Source of the DNA: RGIG7179 sp051893555
Lineage (GTDB): Bacteria > Bacillota > Clostridia > Peptostreptococcales > Anaerovoracaceae
NCBI GenBank assembly: GCA_051893555.1
Contig: JBJFHL010000062.1
Coordinates: 1 to 64,000 of the forward strand
Length of the DNA: 64,000 bases
Reading direction: 5' to 3'
Both the position numbers and the translations under genes were made by a program. A model generated the notes under the pieces. The model was not told where the DNA came from and made no database searches. It saw only the letters and a list, made by a program, of their open reading frames with translations. Within the stretch, counting starts at the first letter, position 1. Each line of letters begins with the position of its first letter. This document shows positions 1 through 7,474 of the stretch, in pieces.

Positions 1-166
1 CAGCTTATTAAAGTGCGTCCATTTATGGTTTTCCTCTACTGTCTTTCACACTAATACTCCTTTTTCGATAACTTGCGATAACAGTAACATTATATTTGAT
101 TTTCCGCCGGATTTCAATTAAAATAATAAGTAGAACGCAATTTCGACAATTTACGGGGAGGATAAC

Positions 167-751
167 ATGGCACAGCTATACTACAGATACAGTACGATGA
201 ACGCAGGCAAATCCATCGAGCTGATCAAAGTCGCATACAACTACGAAGAAAGGGGCAAACAGGTCATGACGCTGGTTCCGGCCACCGACAACCGATACGG
301 CACGGGTCTGATCACATCCAGGATCGGTATCCAGCGGGAGGCCATGGTGGTCAGCGACGACACCAACATTCTGGAATTATATATGCGGGAAAATGAAAAA
401 CGGCATATCGACTGCATCCTCATCGACGAGTGCCAGTTCCTGAAAAAACATCATGTGCAGGAGCTGGTGGAGATCGTGGACAGCTGCGAAGTGCCGGTTC
501 TGGCTTACGGCCTGAAAAACGATTTCCGCAATGAGCTGTTCGAAGGCTCTTACTATCTGCTGATTTATGCCGACAAAATTGAAGAAATCAAGACCATCTG
601 CTGGTGCGGCAGGAAGGCGACCATGGTTGCCCGAGTGGTGGACGGCAAAATCGTCAAGCAAGGGGATCAGATTGTCATCGGCGGCAACGACATGTATGTC
701 TCCCTGTGCCGGAAGCACTATAACGACGGCAGACTGGGGCCGAGCAAATGA
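167..751 (+). CDS. tdk: Thymidine kinase, type II
   Basis: Phosphorylates thymidine to dTMP with ATP in the nucleotide salvage pathway (cytosolic). The 194-residue length is normal for the type II (human TK1-like) family. Seen directly: a P-loop MNAGKS near residues 11-16, a Walker B-type DECQF near residue 88, and paired zinc-ligand positions CWCG and LCRKH in the C-terminal half, including the lasso region around GGNDMYVS. The start is an ATG preceded by a GGGGAGG ribosome site. The stop overlaps the next start (ATGA), so the downstream cell-wall hydrolase is likely translationally coupled, although no functional link is obvious. Family assignment is secure. Confidence 0.95.
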   Translation: MAQLYYRYSTMNAGKSIELIKVAYNYEERGKQVMTLVPATDNRYGTGLITSRIGIQREAMVVSDDTNILELYMRENEKRHIDCILIDECQFLKKHHVQELVEIVDSCEVPVLAYGLKNDFRNELFEGSYYLLIYADKIEEIKTICWCGRKATMVARVVDGKIVKQGDQIVIGGNDMYVSLCRKHYNDGRLGPSK

Positions 752-3117
752 CGGGGGCTATGGCGGGCCGCATGGGCCGTTTCTTCGCAAAATCCGCAAG
801 GCAGGCATTCCTGGCATGTCTTTTTGTGGTGCTTCTGCTTCTGGTATCTGTTCTTTTCGCGCCGTCTGCCGACGCCGCGGAGACTGCCGTTTCTTCAGGT
901 ACCACCGGTACCGTCATCACGGAGGCCCTCAATGTGAGGACCGGGGCAGGAACCCTCAATGAAGCCATCGGTATGGTATATCTGGGGGAGACTGTGACGA
1001 TTCTGGGCAGCGAAAAGGACTACACCGGAACGGTCTGGTACAAGATCAGCTATCAGGGCGGCACAGGCTATGTGAGCTCTGACTATATCACCATCAACAG
1101 CAAGAATGAATATACATATGATGCAGCATTCGAGCAGGAACTGACCAGGCAGGGCTTCCCGGAAAGCTATAAGCCGTATCTGCGGCAGCTTCATGCGGAT
1201 TATCCCAACTGGGTGTTTGAAGCATGTCAGACGGGAATTGACTGGACGGCGGCGGTGGACAAAGAAAGCAAACCGGGAAAAACACTGGTTTCCGGCTCTT
1301 CTCCGTCTTCCTGGAAATCCATGGAGCCGGGCGCATTCAATTTCGAGACCGGGACATATATACAGTACGACACCGGAAACTGGGTAACGGCTTCCCGTGC
1401 CATCATCGAGCACTATATGGACCCGCGGAACTTCCTGAACAGCGGCGGGATTTTCCAGTTTCTGTCCCATTCCTATGACAGCAGAACCCAGACTGCGGAA
1501 GGGCTTGCCGGCGTGCTGGAAGGAACATTCATGGGAGGCACTTTCCCGGAAGACGGTTATGACACCTATAACCAGGTTTTGATGGAAGTGGGCCGACAGA
1601 CTTCGGTCAATCCGTATGTTCTGGCATCCATGATCCTGGTGGAGCAGGGCAGCACCGGCATCGGAAAGAGTATTTCCGGTACGGTTTCCGGATATGAGGG
1701 ATTTTATAATCATTTTAATGTTGGCGCATATGCATCCGGCGGAATGGATGCAGTGACCCGGGGACTCTGGTATGCCAGTCAGTCCGGCTCTTACGAACGG
1801 CCTTGGAATTCCATATACAAATCCATCTATGGCGGTGCGTCCTATTACAGCCAGAATTTTGTGAAAGACAATCAGAATACCCTGTATCTGAAAAAGTTCA
1901 ATGTGATGAACGGACTTGCCAATGTGGCAGAGGGGCAGTATATGACCAATGTACAGGGTGCGGAAAGCGAAGCGTCGGCGCTCCGAAAGGGATATCTGAA
2001 GGTGATGGACAGTGCCATGACGTTCCTGATCCCGGTGTATGAAAACATGCCGGCGTCTGCCTGCCTGAAGCCGCAGAACGCAGCGAACAACAATAATTAT
2101 CTGTCCTCTCTGACCGTTTCCGGCTGTACACTGTCACCGACCTTCCGCAGTCAGCAGACCAGCTATACCATTCAGGTGCCGGCTGGTGTGACTGCTGTGA
2201 CCATCTCTGCCAAAGCATCGGATTCCGCAGCTTCTGTCAGCGGCACCGGAACTGTGACCCTGACCTCCGGCACGCAGACGGTAAAAGTGACGGTAACGGC
2301 TCCGAGTGGAGAAAAGCGGGTTTATTCTATCACGTTCGTATCCCAGTCGGAGGATCCGACCGGCAGTAAAACTGCAGGGGTGAAGGCAACGACCATCAAA
2401 CTGTCCTCGTCCCTGACGGAACAGGGAGAAATCGCCTTGAGCTGGGTGAAATCCGCCGGCTATAAAGTGGATTCTTATCAGGTATTCCGCTCACTGAAGC
2501 GGTACAGCGGCTTCGGCACGAAACCGGTCTATACCACGGCATCCGGTACAGAAACAGGCTGGACCGACAGCGGCCTGGAAGCCGGCAGCACTTACTACTA
2601 TAAGGTGCGCGGTCTTCGCAAAATCGATGGAAAGAATGTTTATACCCAGTGGTCTACCAAGTCGTGGAGAACGGTGAAGGCTGTGCAGCTTCCGGAAGAG
2701 CCGGATGCACCGGATGAGCCTGAAGTACCGGATGATCCAGGTACGTGGGATGATCCGGATGAGCAGGGTAGCGGAAACGGCAGCGGAAATGAAGCGACTC
2801 GTATCGGCGTTCAGAATACGGAGATTGAAGCCAGCTCTTCTCTGACTTCTGACGGAAAGATCCGTCTCGACTGGAGCAAATCTCCTGGCTATGATGTAGA
2901 CTATTATGAAGTGTTCCGTTCGACCGCCAGATACAGCGGATTTGGAACGAAACCGTACTATACGACAGCATCCGGTGCGAAGACCTGGTATGTCAATACC
3001 AAGGGACTGGAAGCCGGCAATACGTATTACTACAAGATCCGCGGCGTACGGGTGATGGACGGGACGAAGGTTTACACCCAGTGGTCTGCGAAAACCTGGA
3101 GGACCATAAAGGAGTGA
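748..3117 (+). CDS. Secreted SH3b / glucosaminidase / cadherin-like / Fn3 cell-wall hydrolase
   Basis: A predicted exported N-acetylglucosaminidase that cleaves peptidoglycan glycan strands. Visible order over 789 residues: basic N-terminus and signal peptide ending near ADAA (about residue 44); bacterial SH3 domain (about 52-112, LNVRTGAG); a glucosaminidase-type domain (about 200-400, with the ASMILVEQG and FNVGAY motifs typical of this fold); a cadherin-like beta-sandwich (about 450-535); and two closely similar Fn3-like repeats (about 548-650 and 690-789, both with YSGFGTKP and YTQWS). The repeats are joined by an acidic Pro/Asp/Glu linker. The start overlaps the tdk stop; ATG at 760 is an alternative start. 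The twin C-terminal modules probably bind the cell surface or carbohydrate. Enzyme specificity is inferred from family. Confidence 0.85.
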   Translation: MTGAMAGRMGRFFAKSARQAFLACLFVVLLLLVSVLFAPSADAAETAVSSGTTGTVITEALNVRTGAGTLNEAIGMVYLGETVTILGSEKDYTGTVWYKISYQGGTGYVSSDYITINSKNEYTYDAAFEQELTRQGFPESYKPYLRQLHADYPNWVFEACQTGIDWTAAVDKESKPGKTLVSGSSPSSWKSMEPGAFNFETGTYIQYDTGNWVTASRAIIEHYMDPRNFLNSGGIFQFLSHSYDSRTQTAEGLAGVLEGTFMGGTFPEDGYDTYNQVLMEVGRQTSVNPYVLASMILVEQGSTGIGKSISGTVSGYEGFYNHFNVGAYASGGMDAVTRGLWYASQSGSYERPWNSIYKSIYGGASYYSQNFVKDNQNTLYLKKFNVMNGLANVAEGQYMTNVQGAESEASALRKGYLKVMDSAMTFLIPVYENMPASACLKPQNAANNNNYLSSLTVSGCTLSPTFRSQQTSYTIQVPAGVTAVTISAKASDSAASVSGTGTVTLTSGTQTVKVTVTAPSGEKRVYSITFVSQSEDPTGSKTAGVKATTIKLSSSLTEQGEIALSWVKSAGYKVDSYQVFRSLKRYSGFGTKPVYTTASGTETGWTDSGLEAGSTYYYKVRGLRKIDGKNVYTQWSTKSWRTVKAVQLPEEPDAPDEPEVPDDPGTWDDPDEQGSGNGSGNEATRIGVQNTEIEASSSLTSDGKIRLDWSKSPGYDVDYYEVFRSTARYSGFGTKPYYTTASGAKTWYVNTKGLEAGNTYYYKIRGVRVMDGTKVYTQWSAKTWRTIKE

Positions 3118-3124
3118 TCGGGGA

Positions 3125-3742
3125 ATGAGAAGCGCACTTCGAAACATATCTGCTGTGATCCTTTCGGTTTGTCTGATGACGCTGATGTTATTTGCAGATG
3201 CGGCATACGCAGCAGGAGAAATCGGCGCGAAACTGGAAGGCGGCGGAGAGGTTCCTGTGGAAGAGACCTTTTCTGTCGTACTGACCTATGAAGGAGAAAA
3301 CCTTCGGGAAATCATTGCAGAGATCGAATACGATGACAGCTTGCTGGACTTTCGATCCTGCAGCGGTGGCGAAGCGTTCCGGAAAAAGGTGGGAATGCTG
3401 CAGATTCAGATGACAGCAGAGGAAGAAAACCAGGCGGTCTGTACAGCGAAACTCCGGTTCCGCGGGCGAACGCCGGGGGAAGGATTCGTGACCGCAGCCG
3501 CCAGCCGGATCACGGCAGATGACGGAAGTGAACTGACTGCCCAGACCCGGTCGGTGAAGATTATCGTGACAGAGGAAGAGAAGGAACAATCAGACTCCGC
3601 AGTTGCGGATGTCCATATTGAAGCCGTTCAAAACACAGACCCGCTTCAGGAGTTTTTTCTCGGTCTCAGCGTGACAGAGTTTGAAGTGTTCTGTCTCTGT
3701 CTTACGGTCATTCTGCTGCTTCTGATTCTGCTGGCTGCATAA
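3125..3742 (+). CDS. Membrane-anchored protein with cohesin-like domain
   Basis: No firm function. The 205-residue product has an N-terminal signal segment ending near AYAAG (about residue 30). A beta-rich domain follows (about 32-150) whose pattern, including EIEYDDSLLDF and LRFRGRTPGEGF, resembles cohesin-type or bacterial surface beta-sandwich domains. Then comes a charged linker and a very hydrophobic C-terminal segment (VILLLLILLAA) that would anchor it in the membrane with the domain outside. The gene lies 7 bp after the glucosaminidase gene, with an AAGGAG ribosome site inside that gene's end, so the two are almost certainly co-expressed. It may be a surface partner for the hydrolase; this is inference. 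The cohesin resemblance is by eye only. Confidence 0.6.
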   Translation: MRSALRNISAVILSVCLMTLMLFADAAYAAGEIGAKLEGGGEVPVEETFSVVLTYEGENLREIIAEIEYDDSLLDFRSCSGGEAFRKKVGMLQIQMTAEEENQAVCTAKLRFRGRTPGEGFVTAAASRITADDGSELTAQTRSVKIIVTEEEKEQSDSAVADVHIEAVQNTDPLQEFFLGLSVTEFEVFCLCLTVILLLLILLAA

Positions 3743-3781
3743 CGGAGAAACAGAAAGTAAAATGTCAGAAAGGTTGAACAT

Positions 3782-4462
3782 ATGGATTTTTTTACGGAAC
3801 TTACCATGGCGTCGGTGTCGGTCAGATTACTGGCTGCCGCACTGGCAGGCAGTCTGGTGGGCGTGGAACGCGCTCATAAGCGATATGCAGCGGGGATCCG
3901 AACCTTTGCGCTGGTTTGCCTAGGCTCGGCCCTGGCAACCGTGACCGGACAGTATCTGGGTGCCCTCAGCGTGGGAGATGCAGACATCGGCAGAATTCCG
4001 GCGCAGGTGCTCTGCGGCATCGGTTTCCTGGGAGCAGGAACGATTATTGTGACAGACCGGAAACAGATTCGCGGCCTGACCACGGCAGCAGGACTTTGGG
4101 TGACTTCCGCCATGGGCATTGCCATCGGTGCCGGCTTCGTCGGTGCAGCGGCAGTCTGCCTGGTGCTGGTTCTGATCACCACCTATGCCATGTCCTATAT
4201 GTCTCGCTATGTGGAAAGTCACACCCGAACGATCGAGCTCTATCTGGAAATGGAACGAAAGGATGTGGAAGCGCTGCTTCGCTATGTAAGGGAAAAGGGA
4301 TATCTGATGATTTCCATGGAGCGGCGAAACGAACCGCCTTTCGTGGAAGGGGACATATCCCTCCGAATGGAACTGGATATGCGCAGGCGTTATTATCATC
4401 CACAGCTGGTGGACGATATGATGTCTCTGGAAGGCGTCCACTATATTGAAGAAATTATCTGA
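3782..4462 (+). CDS. MgtC/SapB-family membrane protein
   Basis: A 226-residue membrane protein of the MgtC/SapB family. The N-terminal half has four to five hydrophobic segments with the family signatures LVGVERAHKRYAAGIRT and GIGFLGAGTII, followed by RGLTTAAGLWVT. The C-terminal soluble region (about 150-226) looks like a small regulatory domain. Family members are linked to adaptation to low magnesium and to membrane energetics; a direct Mg2+ transport role is doubtful for many. ATG start with an AGAAAGG site upstream. It lies 39 bp after the cohesin-like gene and is followed closely by the FAH-family gene. Confidence 0.88.
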   Translation: MDFFTELTMASVSVRLLAAALAGSLVGVERAHKRYAAGIRTFALVCLGSALATVTGQYLGALSVGDADIGRIPAQVLCGIGFLGAGTIIVTDRKQIRGLTTAAGLWVTSAMGIAIGAGFVGAAAVCLVLVLITTYAMSYMSRYVESHTRTIELYLEMERKDVEALLRYVREKGYLMISMERRNEPPFVEGDISLRMELDMRRRYYHPQLVDDMMSLEGVHYIEEII

Positions 4463-4478
4463 AAAAGAGGAAACAGCA

Positions 4479-5378
4479 ATGCGATTTTATACTTTGAATA
4501 TCAATGAACAGGAAATCCCGGCAGTGTCCGTGGACGGCGGCCAGACCGCGTTTTCACTTGACAGCCTGGGATTTTCCTATGAAGATATGAACCAGCTGAT
4601 CTGCCGGACGACACCGGAAGAACTGGAAACCATGAAAAAAGCTGCAGCAGAGGCAGATACCGTGAAAGCCATAGACCTTCGGGCGGTCAGATTTTGCGCA
4701 CCGATTGTTACGCCGCGGCAGGACGTCATCTGCCTGGGAATCAATTACGATGAACATGCGAAGGAAGCGGGCATGTATTCGAAGGAGGCTTTCGGCGGTG
4801 AGCGTCCGTACACCATTTACTTTTCCAAGCGCGTGAACCGGGCCTGGGGCAGTGGAGAGACGGTTTCCGCCTATACGGGGCTGGTGGACAGCCTGGACTA
4901 TGAAGCGGAGCTGGGCGTTGTGCTGGGACAGGATGTGAAGGACATTTCCGAGTCTGAAGCCCTGTCTGCGGTGTTTGGCTATACCATTGTAAATGATGTG
5001 AGTGCCCGAAATCTTCAGACCCGCCATAAACAGTGGTATAAGGGGAAGAGCCTGGACGGTTTCACGCCCATGGGTCCGTGTATCGTGACACCGGACGAGT
5101 TGGAGGCTTACGGCGGTGCGGGCAGCCTGCGGATTTCCTGCACGGTCAACGGTCAGATTCGGCAAGACAGCAATACACGCTATATGATCCAGACGGTGGC
5201 AGGGGCCATTTCCGAACTATCGCAGGGCATGACCCTGCAGAAGGGTACCATCATTGCCACCGGCACGCCGGCAGGAGTGGGCATGGGCATGAACCCGCCG
5301 CAATTCCTGCAGCCCGGCGATGAAGTGGTCTGCGAAATTGAAGGCATCGGCCGGCTGGTGAGCCCGATTGGGGAATAA
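4479..5378 (+). CDS. Fumarylacetoacetate hydrolase (FAH) family protein
   Basis: A 299-residue member of the FAH superfamily, metal-dependent enzymes that hydrolyse or decarboxylate beta-diketone type acids. Seen: a short N-terminal domain, then the catalytic fold with GINYDEHAKE, a metal-binding segment around DYEAELGVVLG, and the family motifs VNDVSARNLQ, KSLDGFTPMGP and TGTPAGVGMGM. An upstream in-frame ATG at 4446 exists, but it lies inside the MgtC gene with no ribosome site. ATG 4479 has AAAGAGG at 4464-4470 and is preferred. The exact substrate cannot be read from sequence; 2-keto-4-pentenoate or acylpyruvate-type substrates are usual for this branch. Confidence 0.85.
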   Translation: MRFYTLNINEQEIPAVSVDGGQTAFSLDSLGFSYEDMNQLICRTTPEELETMKKAAAEADTVKAIDLRAVRFCAPIVTPRQDVICLGINYDEHAKEAGMYSKEAFGGERPYTIYFSKRVNRAWGSGETVSAYTGLVDSLDYEAELGVVLGQDVKDISESEALSAVFGYTIVNDVSARNLQTRHKQWYKGKSLDGFTPMGPCIVTPDELEAYGGAGSLRISCTVNGQIRQDSNTRYMIQTVAGAISELSQGMTLQKGTIIATGTPAGVGMGMNPPQFLQPGDEVVCEIEGIGRLVSPIGE

Positions 5379-5383
5379 AAGGT

Positions 5384-5620
5384 ATGAACGAAGAAAAAGA
5401 ACTGCGGCTTGCGAATTTTGAGAAGATGATGGCTGCAGTAGAGAAAAGCTATGACGATACGGTTGCCCAGATGGAGAAGCTGAAGGCCGCTGGAAAGGTG
5501 AAAAGCGCCACCTACGGACAGCTCATGGGTAACAAGCTGATGTATCAGAATATGATGGCGCTGTATAAGCTGTATGATCTGTATGATGTGAATGATCCGA
5601 AACAGGGAGAGACGAAATGA
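5384..5620 (+). CDS. Small conserved-type hypothetical protein
   Basis: A 78-residue, highly charged and probably helical protein of unknown function with no signal peptide or membrane segment. The composition (many Glu, Lys, Met, Leu) suggests one or two amphipathic helices. It starts 5 bp after the FAH-family gene. Its stop overlaps the start of the following AAA ATPase (ATGA at 5617-5620), so coupled translation with that ATPase is likely. Its role may be linked to the ATPase, but no motif supports a specific job. Confidence 0.6.
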   Translation: MNEEKELRLANFEKMMAAVEKSYDDTVAQMEKLKAAGKVKSATYGQLMGNKLMYQNMMALYKLYDLYDVNDPKQGETK

Positions 5621-6471
5621 TTTACCTTTCAAGTTTCCATTTCCCGTCGGCGGATGTGGAGTTTGGCTTTTTCAACAGCCAGAAGCGGACCTGCTATGAC
5701 AGCTTTTATCCGTTTCAGGTACTGTCGCGGCGGCATCTGGAACTGCTGGAATTTGAGCCGGTGACGATCCTTTATGGCGGAAACGGAAGCGGCAAAACTA
5801 CTGCGCTCAACATCATTGCGGAAACGCTGCACCTGAAGCGTGAGGCGTTATATAACCGGTCCAGTTTTTTCGAGGACTATACCCGGTACTGTGACTACAA
5901 TCTGGCGGCGTCATTGCCGCAGGCCAGCCGGGTGATCACCAGCGATGATGTGTTCAACTATATGCTGAATCTGCGGTGTCTCAATGAGGGCATTGACGAG
6001 AAGCGGGAAGAACTGTTTCAGGAATTTCTGGATGCCAAATATTCGGACTTCCATTTCCGCACCATGGAAGACTTCGAGGAACTGCAGAAGGTGAACCTGA
6101 CACGCCGCAAAACCCAGTCAAAATATGTGCGTGGCCGCCTAATGGACAATGTGCGGGAACAGTCCAACGGGGAAAGCGCTTTTCGATATTTCGTGGAAAA
6201 GATCGGGGAGGACGGACTGTATCTGCTGGATGAACCGGAAAACAGCCTGTCACCCGCAAGGCAGCAGGAACTGGTGGAATTCCTGGAGAGTTCGGCCAGA
6301 TTCTTCGGCTGCCAGTTCATCATCGCAACCCATTCGCCGTTCCTGCTGGCCATGCAGGGCGCGAAGATCTATGATCTGGATAGTGACCCGGCTGCGGTGC
6401 GGAAATGGACCCAGCTGGAAAATGTGCGGGCATATTATGATTTTTTCAAGAGGCATGCGGAGGAATTCTGA
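5617..6471 (+). CDS. AAA-family ATPase, SMC/ABC-like single domain
   Basis: A 284-residue soluble ATPase. Seen: Walker A GGNGSGKTT near residues 54-62, an ABC-type Walker B YLLDEPENSLSP near residue 206, and a following IIATHSPFLL switch segment near 240. The middle (about 90-180) is charged and probably helical. No nuclease, TOPRIM or membrane domain is present, so it differs from OLD-type ATPase-nucleases. Similar stand-alone ATPases are common in Clostridia and mostly unassigned. It is translationally coupled to the preceding 78-residue protein. A terminator-like hairpin follows at 6510-6537. Confidence 0.7.
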   Translation: MIYLSSFHFPSADVEFGFFNSQKRTCYDSFYPFQVLSRRHLELLEFEPVTILYGGNGSGKTTALNIIAETLHLKREALYNRSSFFEDYTRYCDYNLAASLPQASRVITSDDVFNYMLNLRCLNEGIDEKREELFQEFLDAKYSDFHFRTMEDFEELQKVNLTRRKTQSKYVRGRLMDNVREQSNGESAFRYFVEKIGEDGLYLLDEPENSLSPARQQELVEFLESSARFFGCQFIIATHSPFLLAMQGAKIYDLDSDPAAVRKWTQLENVRAYYDFFKRHAEEF

Positions 6472-6509
6472 AGCCTCTTTTTTTCTGCATTTTCGCATTG
6501 CTGTATGAG

Positions 6510-6537
6510 CCGCAGTGTTTCGGCGCACTGCGGTTTT
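6510..6537 (+). terminator. Probable rho-independent terminator after the AAA ATPase
   Basis: CCGCAGTG (6510-6517) pairs perfectly with CACTGCGG (6526-6533) around an 8-nt loop and is followed by TTTT. It sits 39 bp downstream of the ATPase stop codon. It lies inside a larger repeat block, so part of its structure could serve another purpose. Confidence 0.6.
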
Positions 6538-6886
6538 CCAAATCTGCCGAAAAGTTTTCCAAAAGAAAACATTTTAGGCTTTTCGGAAAACATGGAATAT
6601 GATTGCAGTATATTAATTCCATATCTGTTGCACCGATGAATAGAATGCGCGAATATCCGTTTCTTTATGCAGTTTTCGACACGAAATACTACCATACCGT
6701 ATGACGAGTGCATTGACTATTAGAAAAAGTTTTCCAAAATGCCTGTTTTGTTTTCAAAAAGAAAACTTTTCCGCCATTTTGGAAAACCCGGCACAATACT
6801 TTGAAACCAGGCATAGCATTTTGAAACCCGGCAATACATTTTCTGCATTTTCGCGAGTGTTTTTTGCCAATCCTTCGTACTATAGA

Positions 6887-6900
6887 TGACTGGTCAGTCA
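6887..6900. promoter_or_regulatory. Possible operator (imperfect palindrome) upstream of the ECF sigma gene
   Basis: TGACTGGTCAGTCA is an imperfect dyad of the general shape bound by TetR-type repressors. It sits 22 bp before the preferred start of the sigma factor gene, just after a TATAGA that could be a -10 element (6881-6886 region). The assignment is speculative; no regulator gene of that family is adjacent. Confidence 0.25.
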
Positions 6901-6922
6901 GAACGGAAACGAGGTGGACGGT

Positions 6923-7474
6923 TTGAATGAGAAAAAACTGATAGAAGGGATCCGAAACAAGGACGAGAGTGCGGCGGCGTATGCCATCGACCGATATTCC
7001 CGCCTGCTCTGGTCTGCGGCTGCGCCGGTTCTCCGAAACATCGGCACGGCGGAGGATCTGGAGGAGTGCGTGGCGGATGCGTTTGTCTATCTGTGGGAGC
7101 ATCCGGAAAAATTCGAGCCGGCGCGGGGCAGTCTGAAATCCTGGCTGGCAATGATCGCACGGTCCAGGGCCATCGACCGGTACCGACAGCTGGTGAAACG
7201 GCAGACGGTCTCCATGGAAGAGGCACTGCTGCAGACGGAAATGATCCCGGAAGCACCGGGGCTGGAGGAAGAGAAAAGAGAGACCCTGATGCGTGCCCTG
7301 GGTCAGCTGACGGAGCCGGACCGGGAGATTTTGCTCCGAAGATACTATTTCGACCAGAAGCCAAAGGAAATCGCCAAAGCCACCGGCCTGACGGTGAAAC
7401 AGGTGGAAAACCGCCTCTACCGGACGAAGCAACGGCTGCGGCAAACACTGACGGAGGTGCAGGATGAAATTTAA
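6923..7474 (+). CDS. ECF-type RNA polymerase sigma factor
   Basis: A compact sigma-70 family protein of about 183 residues with only regions 2 and 4. Region 2 is visible around LEECVADAFVYLWEHPEKF and the following WLAMIARSRAIDRYR. Region 4 is near the end with ILLRRYYFDQKPKEIAKATGLTVKQVENRLYRTKQRLR. A GTG at 6914 is in frame but lies inside the ribosome site GAGGTGG (6911-6917); TTG at 6923, 5 nt after that site, is preferred. The gene overlaps the next one by 11 bp. ECF factors usually direct a small stress regulon and are held by an anti-sigma factor, here probably the downstream membrane protein. Confidence 0.88.
   Translation: MNEKKLIEGIRNKDESAAAYAIDRYSRLLWSAAAPVLRNIGTAEDLEECVADAFVYLWEHPEKFEPARGSLKSWLAMIARSRAIDRYRQLVKRQTVSMEEALLQTEMIPEAPGLEEEKRETLMRALGQLTEPDREILLRRYYFDQKPKEIAKATGLTVKQVENRLYRTKQRLRQTLTEVQDEI

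Larger units (their letters stand above)
6472..6913. repeat. Gene-free repeat-rich block with 16-bp flanking direct repeats
   Basis: No credible gene was found here. Two identical 16-bp copies of TTTTCTGCATTTTCGC lie at 6481-6496 and 6839-6854. Between them GTTTTCCAAA occurs at 6533, 6554 and 6729. A perfect 13-bp inverted repeat is present (GTTTTCCAAAATG 6729-6741 with CATTTTGGAAAAC 6775-6787). An 8-bp inverted repeat, CCGAAAAG (6547-6554) with CTTTTCGG (6579-6586), is also present. Three degenerate tandem units around GAAACCCGGCA span 6775-6836. The block precedes the ECF sigma operon. It could be the remnant of a small mobile element or a structured RNA/regulatory region. Confidence 0.7.

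Noticed and set aside
73..96. Possible promoter upstream of tdk
   Set aside because: TTGCGA and TATATT are separated by only 12 bp, too short for a sigma-70 type promoter.
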